Shown here: piece by piece, positions 1-5,239 of the stretch
Position numbering within the stretch: the stretch's first letter is position 1
How the letters are laid out: every line of letters begins with the position of its first letter
DNA from: Bifidobacterium breve
GTDB lineage: Bacteria > Actinomycetota > Acidimicrobiia > Acidimicrobiales > Ilumatobacteraceae
Length of the DNA stretch: 5,239 bases
Direction: 5' to 3'
Assembly (NCBI GenBank): GCA_943325435.2
Contig: CALPPK020000126.1
Span: forward strand, 1 to 5,239
Position numbers and translations under genes: made by a program
Notes under the pieces: model-generated
The model's database searches: none
Seen by the model: the letters and a program-made list of their open reading frames with translations, nothing else
Told to the model about the DNA's origin: nothing

Positions 1-456
1 GACCGTATGAAAGACAAAGTCAACGATGCACTGAAGTTGCACTTCCGCCCTGAATTCTTGAACCGTATTGACGAAACAATCGTGTTCCATGAATTGGCAA
101 AGAGTGAAGTTATCCAAATGGTTGACATGATGATCAAGCGTCTTACTGGCCAACTTGAATCACAAGGTCTTGGAATCGAACTCACACAGTCTGCGAAAGA
201 ACTTTTGGCAGATGTTGGGTACGACCCACAAATGGGTGCACGTCCTTTGCGTCGCGCAATTCAACGCCAAATCGAAGATCAACTGTCTGAGAAGATTCTC
301 TACAAGCAGTTCACTGCTGGCCAGATCATCGTGGTTGATACCGAGGAAGACCCAGACAATGTCGGAAAGCGTCGTATGACATTCCGTGCTGTTGAAGGCA
401 TCGTTGCGCCAAGCGAACCACCACTCGCTGGTGACACTCCTGCTCCTGTCGAGTGA
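1..456 (+). CDS. clpC: ATP-dependent Clp protease ATP-binding subunit ClpC, C-terminal part (5' end outside window)
   Basis: The reading frame is open from base 1, so this is the last ~151 residues of a longer protein (the family is usually 800-850 residues). ClpC is a cytoplasmic Hsp100/AAA+ unfoldase that feeds substrates to the ClpP peptidase. The fragment begins near the end of the second AAA+ module: the box FRPEFLNRID (about bases 43-72) carries the arginine-finger region of D2. It continues through the ClpB-D2-small domain, where GARPLRR (bases 235-255) holds the sensor-2 arginine. The segment ending in AGQIIVVDTEED is the usual end of the fold, followed by a ~35-residue proline- and acid-rich tail. 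ClpC is preferred over ClpB because of this tail and the actinobacterial neighbours, but the diagnostic N-domain and middle domain are not in the window. The stop overlaps the start of the next gene by 4 bases. Confidence 0.9.
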   Translation, partial: DRMKDKVNDALKLHFRPEFLNRIDETIVFHELAKSEVIQMVDMMIKRLTGQLESQGLGIELTQSAKELLADVGYDPQMGARPLRRAIQRQIEDQLSEKILYKQFTAGQIIVVDTEEDPDNVGKRRMTFRAVEGIVAPSEPPLAGDTPAPVE

Positions 457-1238
457 CCCGACAGATAATCACTCGCATCGCAGCGTCAATCGCTGCAGTT
501 ATTGTTCTGTCGTCATGTCGTGTCGACTCAAACATCACGCTTGCAGTGAAACCGAATGGCACTGGCAACATTTCAGTTGTAATCACTGCTGATAAAGAAA
601 TCGTTGCCAAAGCACCTGGCCTTAAAGCAGATGTGCGAACTGATGACCTTGTTGCGGCTGGTTGGAAGGTTGAAGGCCCGACCGACACGAAAGATGGCGG
701 ACTCACCATCACGTTGACTCATGATTTCATGGGGCCTGCAGAGGCAACAACATTGCTAGGGCAAATCAGTGGCACCCGCGGGCCACTTCATGAAATGGTC
801 ATTACCCGCACCGGTAAAGACACGAACAGCACCTACACCTTGGCTGGCCGCCTTGAAATCAATGGTGGTCTTGAAGCATTCGCCGACGACGCCACATTGA
901 ATCTTCTTGGTGGCGCGCCATATGCAGCAGATGTGCAAGCAGCAGGCCTCGACCTTGGTGACGCTGTCGGAATCACATTCAACGCTGTTCTGCCTGGCAC
1001 GGTGAACAACACAACCGGACAAGCTACTGAGGGTGTAATTACCTGGCGAGTACCAATGGATGGCACACCCACAAGCCTCGCAACCAGTGTCACCAACGTT
1101 GATATCGCATCCAGCATTTCCCGATTCGCCAAAGTATTGGTTCTTGGTCTGCTCTATTTGTGGCTTATCGCCTCGGTGATCCTCATCTTGATGGTGATGC
1201 GCGCTCGTAATAGACGACGCCCCACACCCCGCATATAA
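453..1238 (+). CDS. LppM-like membrane-anchored lipoprotein
   Basis: The 261-residue product is probably an exported lipoprotein with a second anchor. Residues 1-22 form a lipoprotein signal: arginines at 3 and 8, a hydrophobic run, and the lipobox L19-S-S-C22, with C22 the expected lipidated residue. Residues ~24-220 are an extracytoplasmic beta-rich domain resembling the mycobacterial LppM (DUF3153-type) domain: an opening VDSNITLAVKPNGTGN strand pair, then a segment that includes YTLAGRLEI. Residues ~228-248 are a strong membrane helix, followed by a basic tail (RARNRRRPTPRI) that should lie in the cytoplasm. Function is not known from sequence; mycobacterial LppM has been linked to phagosome interaction, which need not apply here. 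The GTG start was chosen because it gives a complete signal peptide and overlaps the clpC stop (GTGA). No Shine-Dalgarno is visible, so translation probably depends on coupling to clpC. Confidence 0.8.
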   Translation: MTRQIITRIAASIAAVIVLSSCRVDSNITLAVKPNGTGNISVVITADKEIVAKAPGLKADVRTDDLVAAGWKVEGPTDTKDGGLTITLTHDFMGPAEATTLLGQISGTRGPLHEMVITRTGKDTNSTYTLAGRLEINGGLEAFADDATLNLLGGAPYAADVQAAGLDLGDAVGITFNAVLPGTVNNTTGQATEGVITWRVPMDGTPTSLATSVTNVDIASSISRFAKVLVLGLLYLWLIASVILILMVMRARNRRRPTPRI

Positions 1239-1247
1239 AGTCACGGT

Positions 1248-2618
1248 GTGGCAAAACTTCGACTCATTCATCGGTGCTCCGAGTGCGGAGCATCCTTTCC
1301 AAAATGGTCTGGTCAATGTTCTGTTTGTACCGCATGGAATTCACTTGTTGAAGAAGTAGAAGGCCCCGAAGAATCTCGCGTCTCACTTGCTGCTGGTCTT
1401 GCACTTGTGCCTCCAGGTCTTGCAACACCCATTGGTGATGTAAATCCAAACGAATCAGATCCTGTACCAACTGGTATCGATGAACTTGATCGTGTACTCG
1501 GCGGCGGACTCGTTCCCGGCTCCGTCACATTGCTTGGCGGTGAACCCGGAATCGGAAAAAGCACATTGCTATTGCAACTTCTTGGCGGAGCAAAAGGCCC
1601 GTCTCTCTACGTAACGGCTGAAGAAAGCGCACAACAAGTGCGTCTACGTGCAGACCGACTTGGTGCCATCAGCCCAGACTTATGGTTGCTTCCCGAAATG
1701 TCATTGCCGAACATCATTGCCGCCATCGACAAAATTTCTCCTTCACTAGTTGTCATCGACTCCATCCAAACCGTGGTCGACCCTGAACTCGGTTCATCAC
1801 CCGGTTCAGTCGTGCAGGTACGCGGGTGTGCACATCGGTTAGTGCAAGAAGCAAAGCGTCGCAATATTTCAGTAGTACTTGTAGGTCATGTCACTAAAGA
1901 AGGTGGCCTTGCTGGTCCACGCGTTCTTGAACATGTTGTCGACACTGTGTTGTCATTCGAAGGTGAGCGTCATAACGCGTTACGCCTTATGCGCGCAGCA
2001 AAGCATCGTTTCGGCCCTACCAATGAACTTGGCTTGTTTGAAATGACTGAAGCTGGTCTTGTTGGTGTTCCCGATGCCAGCCAGTTGTTCCTCACAGATC
2101 GTCGCACCGGTGTTCCTGGTTCTGTTGTTGTGCCCACCATCGAAGGCCAAAGACCACTACTAGTAGAACTGCAAGCTCTTACCAATCAAGTCGGCGCATC
2201 AGTCCCCGCTCGTCGTAGCGCACAAGGTCTCGACCAAGGTCGCCTATCTATGTTGCTCGCGGTTCTTGAACGCCGCGCTCGCATCAGTTTGTCTGGGCAC
2301 GAGGTATACGCATCAGTTGTTGGTGGAGTAAAACTCACAGAGCCGGGTGCAGACCTTGGTATGTGTCTTGCGCTTGTATCTGCAGTGTCCAACATTCCGT
2401 TACCGGCAGACCTTGTAGTCATTGGTGAAGTTGGTCTTGCGGGCGAAGTTCGACAAGTCGGTCACTTGGCTCGTCGCCTCAATGAAGCATCACGTCTCGG
2501 ATTTACACAAGCCATTGTTCCGGCAAGCGCGCCAGACATTCAGTCTGGCTGCACTATTCGTCGGGCCAGCACGTTGAACGAAGCCTTGGCTCTGGCCGGC
2601 TTCACAACCAACGGCTAA
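1248..2618 (+). CDS. radA: DNA repair protein RadA (Sms)
   Basis: RadA is a cytoplasmic RecA-like ATPase that helps process recombination intermediates and drives branch migration. The 456-residue length fits the family. Residues 10-27 are the zinc finger (C10-x2-C13, C24-x2-C27). Residues ~75-270 are the RecA-like core: Walker A GGEPGIGKST at 97-106, the AEES segment at 124-127, Walker B LVVID ending at D171, and GHVTKEG at 213-219. Residues ~300-456 are the Lon-protease-like C-terminal domain, which is expected to be non-proteolytic. The signature KNRFG motif reads K-H-R-F-G at 252-256, an asparagine-to-histidine change. The GTG start gives MAKLRL directly before the zinc finger, as in other RadA proteins, and lies 9 bases after the upstream stop without a clear Shine-Dalgarno. 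It is probably cotranscribed with clpC and the lipoprotein gene. Confidence 0.96.
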   Translation: MAKLRLIHRCSECGASFPKWSGQCSVCTAWNSLVEEVEGPEESRVSLAAGLALVPPGLATPIGDVNPNESDPVPTGIDELDRVLGGGLVPGSVTLLGGEPGIGKSTLLLQLLGGAKGPSLYVTAEESAQQVRLRADRLGAISPDLWLLPEMSLPNIIAAIDKISPSLVVIDSIQTVVDPELGSSPGSVVQVRGCAHRLVQEAKRRNISVVLVGHVTKEGGLAGPRVLEHVVDTVLSFEGERHNALRLMRAAKHRFGPTNELGLFEMTEAGLVGVPDASQLFLTDRRTGVPGSVVVPTIEGQRPLLVELQALTNQVGASVPARRSAQGLDQGRLSMLLAVLERRARISLSGHEVYASVVGGVKLTEPGADLGMCLALVSAVSNIPLPADLVVIGEVGLAGEVRQVGHLARRLNEASRLGFTQAIVPASAPDIQSGCTIRRASTLNEALALAGFTTNG

Positions 2619-2630
2619 TCAATTCACCCC

Positions 2631-2650
2631 CACCCCCTTGGTTGGGGGTG
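2631..2650 (+). terminator. GC-rich hairpin after radA, possible weak or incomplete terminator
   Basis: CACCCCC (2631-2637) and GGGGGTG (2644-2650) pair perfectly around the 6-base loop TTGGTT. A second copy of the left arm, CACCCCC at 2625-2631, could pair with the same right arm using a 12-base loop. The hairpin starts 12 bases after the radA stop, where a terminator would be expected. No T-run follows on either strand, so intrinsic termination is uncertain. It may be a weak terminator or an mRNA 3'-end stabiliser. Confidence 0.45.
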
Positions 2651-2670
2651 CCTATCAGAATTGTTAGAGT
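2642..2670 (+). promoter_or_regulatory. Candidate sigma-70-type promoter for the yeiH-ssuD block
   Basis: TTGGGG at 2642-2647 (a partial match to the -35 consensus) and TAGAGT at 2665-2670 (TAnnnT -10) are 17 bases apart. Transcription would start about 7 bases downstream, at or next to the ATG at 2678, giving a leaderless message, which is common in actinobacteria. The lack of a convincing Shine-Dalgarno before this ATG agrees with that reading. The -35 is weak and lies in the right arm of the hairpin. Confidence 0.4.
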
Positions 2671-2678
2671 CTCTAACA
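2662..2678. promoter_or_regulatory. Perfect 17-base palindrome, candidate operator
   Basis: TGTTAGAG (2662-2669), a single centre base T (2670), and CTCTAACA (2671-2678) form an inverted repeat with no mismatch in 8-bp arms. It ends on the A of the yeiH ATG and covers the candidate -10 and start site. A dimeric repressor bound here would block the promoter. The inner part TTAGAGTCTCTAA also fits the loose T-N11-A LysR box, and yeiH homologues often sit beside LysR-type genes, but no regulator gene is in the window. The arms are too close together to form an RNA hairpin with a normal loop, which favours a DNA site. Confidence 0.5.
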
Positions 2679-3694
2679 TGTTCACCAAGGCCAGCCGCAT
2701 TGTCCCCGGTCTCGTTGCCGCGGGCACAGCGGTCTTCTGCAGTTTTGTCATCAGTTGGCAGTGGATAAGTGTCTCCCCCCTCACAGTCTCCTTATTACTG
2801 GGCGCTCTTTCCGGCAACCTTGGCCTCATTCCATCAGCGTGTGAACAAGGACTCAAGTTTGCTTCTCGTCATGTTTTGCGTGCGGGAATAGTTCTGCTCG
2901 GTTTCCAATTGTCATTCAGTGAAGTTGCGCATCTTGGCGGTCGCGGATTCCTGGCAGTGATCGCAGTTGTGATTGTCACATTTTTCGGCACGCAATACAT
3001 CGCTCGGCTACTCGGTGTCTCCCCTGGTCTTGGTCTACTCACAGCTACTGGTTATTCCATCTGCGGTGTTTCTGCAATTAGTGCCATGACAGGAGCAGTA
3101 GATGGCGACGAAGAAGACGCAACATATGCAATTGCATTAGTCACACTGTTTGGCACCATTTCTATTTTTGCTCTTCCTGCACTTGGACACCTTATGAATA
3201 TGGGCAATGTCCGTTTCGGTATGTGGGCAGGTTCTTCAGTACACGATGTTGCACAAGTTGTGGCAAGCGCAACTACTTACTCACATTTGTCACTGGCGCC
3301 TGCAGTAGTTGTAAAACTGACACGCGTTGTTTTGCTTGCTCCATTGGTTGCCATATACGGCTACCGACACAGTCAAACACAGAAGCACGAAGTTCCACAC
3401 GAGCACCCACATACAGGTTCACAACGAATTTCTCTGCTGCCAATGTTTATCGTGCTGTTTCTCGTGGCCGTCAGTGTTCGCACCACTGGTGCTCTTTCAT
3501 CTGATCTGCTGTCTACTCTCAAAGACATTGAGAAGATTCTTCTTGCCATGGCCCTCGTTGGTCTTGGTGCCGGAGTCAACATTAAGAAACTTCGCCTTTT
3601 GGGTTCACGTCCAATTATTCTTGGTTTCTGTTCTTGGCTCTTGGTGCTCGCTACGTCTGTAATTACTATCCGCCTTATCCCTATTAATTTGTAA
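2678..3694 (+). CDS. yeiH: YeiH/UPF0324 family membrane protein, putative sulfate/sulfite exporter
   Basis: The 338-residue integral membrane protein belongs to the PF03601 family, often annotated as 'putative sulfate exporter'; substrate evidence for the family is thin. About ten hydrophobic segments can be seen (roughly 8-28, 32-50, 66-82, 90-108, 118-138, 148-172, 183-200, 205-228, 250-270, 286-302, 312-333). Family motifs are present: GYSICGVSAISA (125-136), VTLFGT (155-160) and GMWAGSSVHDVAQVVA (181-196). A polar loop at 230-249 has five histidines (HEVPHEHPH). The ATG at 2678 was chosen because the first helix follows at once and the length is typical; the frame is open further upstream with TTG at 2642 and GTG at 2648, but those starts would add residues encoded by the hairpin and palindrome. 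The gene is followed after 11 bases by ssuD, consistent with a role in exporting sulfite or sulfate formed by desulfonation. Confidence 0.87.
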   Translation: MFTKASRIVPGLVAAGTAVFCSFVISWQWISVSPLTVSLLLGALSGNLGLIPSACEQGLKFASRHVLRAGIVLLGFQLSFSEVAHLGGRGFLAVIAVVIVTFFGTQYIARLLGVSPGLGLLTATGYSICGVSAISAMTGAVDGDEEDATYAIALVTLFGTISIFALPALGHLMNMGNVRFGMWAGSSVHDVAQVVASATTYSHLSLAPAVVVKLTRVVLLAPLVAIYGYRHSQTQKHEVPHEHPHTGSQRISLLPMFIVLFLVAVSVRTTGALSSDLLSTLKDIEKILLAMALVGLGAGVNIKKLRLLGSRPIILGFCSWLLVLATSVITIRLIPINL

Positions 3695-3697
3695 GGA
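3693..3697 (+). promoter_or_regulatory. Shine-Dalgarno site for ssuD
   Basis: AAGGA overlaps the yeiH stop codon (TAA at 3692-3694) and lies 8 bases before the ATG at 3706. It supports this ATG over the in-frame ATG three codons later (3715), and supports joint translation with yeiH. It is the clearest ribosome binding site in the window. Confidence 0.7.
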
Positions 3698-3705
3698 CTC
3701 CTCCC

Positions 3706-4812
3706 ATGATTGAAATGAATTGGTTCTTGCCAACTGGTGGCGACTCACGTGACGTGCTGCCCGGTGATAGTTCAGTGAACCGCGCACCTAGCCACGCATA
3801 CCTCGCACAAATCGCCCGCGCATGTGAAGAACTTGGTTTCGATGCCTTGCTCACACCATGTGGAACCGGTTGCGAAGATGCATGGCTTGCAACTGCGTCT
3901 CTCATTGCACTCACATCGCGTATCAAATTTCTTGTGGCATTTCGTCCTGCGCTTCTTACGCCAACACTCGCTGCCCAAATGGCGAGCACCTTCCAGCGCA
4001 TGTCAAATGGCCGTTGCCTTGTCAACATTGTGACGGGAGCTGAACAAGCTGAACTTGCTCGTTTCGGAGTCACTGAAGACAAGGAAACTCGGTACGAACG
4101 CACAGGCGAATTCATCGAAGTCATGCGAGGCGCATGGTCTGGTAAGCCTTTTAGCTACAAGGGAAAGTATTTCGAAGTAACCGATGCAACAACGCGTGAA
4201 GTACCAAACCCCGTACCTCCTATCTATTTCGGTGGGGCATCAGCGTCTGCAGAGAAAGTGGCAGGCGAGAATGTTGACTTGTACTTGTCGTGGGGCGAGA
4301 CGCCCGATGCCATTAAGGAGCGCCACGACCGTGTTGCAGCCATTGCAGCAGCACAAGGCCGCACCATGCGGTTCGGAATTCGCTTTCACACCATTGCACG
4401 GCCAACAAGCGAAGAGGCGTGGGCAGTTGCCGATGGCATTTTGAATTCAATGGCACCCGACGCAATTGCAGCAGCGCGTGAAGACTTCTTGAAGACACAA
4501 TCAGTTGGCCAACGCCGACAGTTTGAATTGCACGGTGGCGATCTGACAAAGCTCGAGATTCACCCAAACGTGTGGGCAGGCATTGGTCTTGTGCGTGGTG
4601 GAGTTGGTACTGCACTTGTGGGAAGTTACGAAGAAGTCGCTGATCGAATTGTTGAATATCACAACCTTGGTATTGAAGCGTTCATCATGTCTGGTTACCC
4701 CCATCTCGAAGAGGCATATTGGTTTGGCGAAGGCGTTATGCCTATCTTGCGCGAACGTGGATATTTACCAGCACTTGAAGGCGGACCAACAAAGGTGTTT
4801 TCATTCCGATGA
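3706..4812 (+). CDS. ssuD: FMNH2-dependent alkanesulfonate monooxygenase (SsuD type)
   Basis: This cytoplasmic flavin-dependent monooxygenase of the bacterial luciferase-like TIM-barrel family cleaves alkanesulfonates with FMNH2 and O2 to give an aldehyde and sulfite. The 368-residue product matches E. coli SsuD along nearly its whole length: the opening NWFLPTGGD, CEDAW with the active-site cysteine C56, KFLVAFRP (74-81), VNIVTGAE, PPIYFGGAS (171-179), DLYLSWGE (191-198), RFGIRFHTI with R226 and H228, the mobile-loop GLVRGGVGTALVG with R297, and SGYPHLEEAY with Y331. All residues known to matter in SsuD are kept. An extra cysteine lies at C52 (TPCGTGC). The C-terminal tail is shorter than in E. 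coli. Methanesulfonate (MsuD-like) or dimethylsulfone-type substrates cannot be excluded. The partner flavin reductase SsuE and the SsuABC transporter are not in this window. The stop overlaps the next start by 4 bases. Confidence 0.93.
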   Translation: MIEMNWFLPTGGDSRDVLPGDSSVNRAPSHAYLAQIARACEELGFDALLTPCGTGCEDAWLATASLIALTSRIKFLVAFRPALLTPTLAAQMASTFQRMSNGRCLVNIVTGAEQAELARFGVTEDKETRYERTGEFIEVMRGAWSGKPFSYKGKYFEVTDATTREVPNPVPPIYFGGASASAEKVAGENVDLYLSWGETPDAIKERHDRVAAIAAAQGRTMRFGIRFHTIARPTSEEAWAVADGILNSMAPDAIAAAREDFLKTQSVGQRRQFELHGGDLTKLEIHPNVWAGIGLVRGGVGTALVGSYEEVADRIVEYHNLGIEAFIMSGYPHLEEAYWFGEGVMPILRERGYLPALEGGPTKVFSFR

Positions 4813-5239
4813 AAAAGATTGGTCTTCTCTTAGTCGGCCACATTGATGCCGGAAGTCTTCATGTCGGTGGTGATTACCCCGAGCTATACAACGCACTGTT
4901 AGCACCGTTAGATATTGAACTCACTACGTATCGGTGCGACGAAGGGCAGATGCCCGATTCAGTGAACGAACAAGATGGCTGGGTCTGTTCGCCTAGTCGC
5001 CTCAGTGTGTATGACGATCATGCGTGGTTACGCGACGTTGAACAATTACTGCGTGACTTTGTGGCTCAAGAGACCCCATACGTAGGCATCTGCTTTGGTC
5101 ACCAGCTCATGGCCCAAGCAATGGGCGCAACTGTTGCTAAAGCAGACTTTGGTTGGGGCATCGGCGCAAAGCACTACGAAATTGTGGAACCACAACCATG
5201 GATGGATTCAACGGCCGACATAGTTCTTGCAGCAAGCCA
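4809..5239 (+). CDS. Class I glutamine amidotransferase domain protein (GMP synthase-like), 3' end outside window
   Basis: The first 143 codons are present. Translation begins MKKIGLLLVGHIDAG. The nucleophile elbow YVGICFGHQLMAQAMG (91-106) carries the catalytic cysteine C95, typical of triad GATase1 domains, followed by GWGIG (115-119) where relatives have GWE-G. The catalytic His and Glu lie beyond the window edge. The segment DGWVCSPSRLSVYDD (56-70) aligns with the family's usual SGS-x-x-SVYDD, but proline P62 sits where the glycine near the oxyanion hole is expected. Stand-alone proteins of this group hydrolyse or transfer the glutamine amide or act on gamma-glutamyl compounds; the substrate here is unknown. 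The ATG overlaps the ssuD stop (ATGA), and AAAGGTG at 4791-4797, 11 bases upstream, may serve as ribosome binding site. Tight coupling suggests a role linked to sulfonate use. Confidence 0.85.
   Translation, partial: MKKIGLLLVGHIDAGSLHVGGDYPELYNALLAPLDIELTTYRCDEGQMPDSVNEQDGWVCSPSRLSVYDDHAWLRDVEQLLRDFVAQETPYVGICFGHQLMAQAMGATVAKADFGWGIGAKHYEIVEPQPWMDSTADIVLAAS

Noticed and set aside
1..456. ClpB disaggregase instead of ClpC
   Set aside because: The D2 region alone is similar in both, but the long proline- and acid-rich tail and the actinobacterial radA neighbourhood favour ClpC. The point cannot be settled without the middle domain.
326..712. 128-codon open frame on the minus strand over the clpC/lipoprotein junction
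   Set aside because: The translation shows no family features and overlaps two supported + strand genes.
756..1316. 186-codon open frame on the minus strand
   Set aside because: It lies opposite the lipoprotein gene and the start of radA, has a low-complexity, cysteine-scattered translation without recognisable domain, and conflicts with well-supported + strand genes.
2350..2618. Active Lon-type protease at the RadA C-terminus
   Set aside because: This Lon-like domain is a normal part of RadA and is not proteolytic in the family; there is no sign of a separate gene or fusion.
2642..2677. Extended N-terminus of the YeiH-type protein from TTG 2642 or GTG 2648
   Set aside because: The extra residues would be encoded by the hairpin arm and the palindrome, no Shine-Dalgarno precedes either codon, and the ATG at 2678 already gives the usual family length.
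3684..4124. 146-codon open frame on the minus strand within ssuD
   Set aside because: It is antisense to the highly conserved N-terminal half of SsuD, and its translation is serine/arginine-rich as expected for a shadow frame.

Overview
The window is gene-dense: five protein genes plus the end of a sixth, all on the + strand, in two tightly packed blocks separated by one 59-base gap (2619-2677). Base composition is close to half GC, and GTG starts, 4-base stop/start overlaps and short spacers are common. The order ClpC-type unfoldase, LppM-like lipoprotein, RadA, together with a lipoprotein that has a lipobox and a C-terminal membrane anchor, suggests an actinobacterium. A moderate-GC aquatic lineage such as Acidimicrobiia/Ilumatobacteraceae is possible, but the sequence alone does not prove it.

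Block 1 (1-2618) is housekeeping. It holds the C-terminal ~150 residues of a Clp/Hsp100 ATPase (ClpC-like), a GTG-started lipoprotein coupled to it through a GTGA overlap, and, 9 bases further on, a complete radA (DNA repair and recombination ATPase). The radA KNRFG motif reads KHRFG here. disA, which often follows radA in actinobacteria, is absent.

The gap holds a 7-bp GC-rich hairpin without a U-run and a perfect 17-base palindrome (8-bp arms, 1-base centre) that runs into the ATG of the next gene. A promoter-like pair (TTGGGG, 17 bases, TAGAGT) sits so that its -10 lies inside the palindrome and transcription would begin about at the ATG. This looks like an operator-controlled, possibly leaderless promoter.

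Block 2 (2678-5239) looks like a sulfur-scavenging operon. It encodes a YeiH/UPF0324 membrane protein (family often annotated as putative sulfate exporter), an SsuD-type FMNH2-dependent alkanesulfonate monooxygenase with the known active-site residues in place, and a class I glutamine amidotransferase domain protein cut by the window end. SsuD releases sulfite from sulfonates, and the YeiH-type protein could move surplus sulfite or sulfate out of the cell. The role of the amidotransferase is unknown; its start overlaps the ssuD stop (ATGA), so the two are probably made together. No SsuE flavin reductase or SsuABC transporter is visible. No RNA genes, CRISPR arrays, insertion sequences or phage genes were seen.
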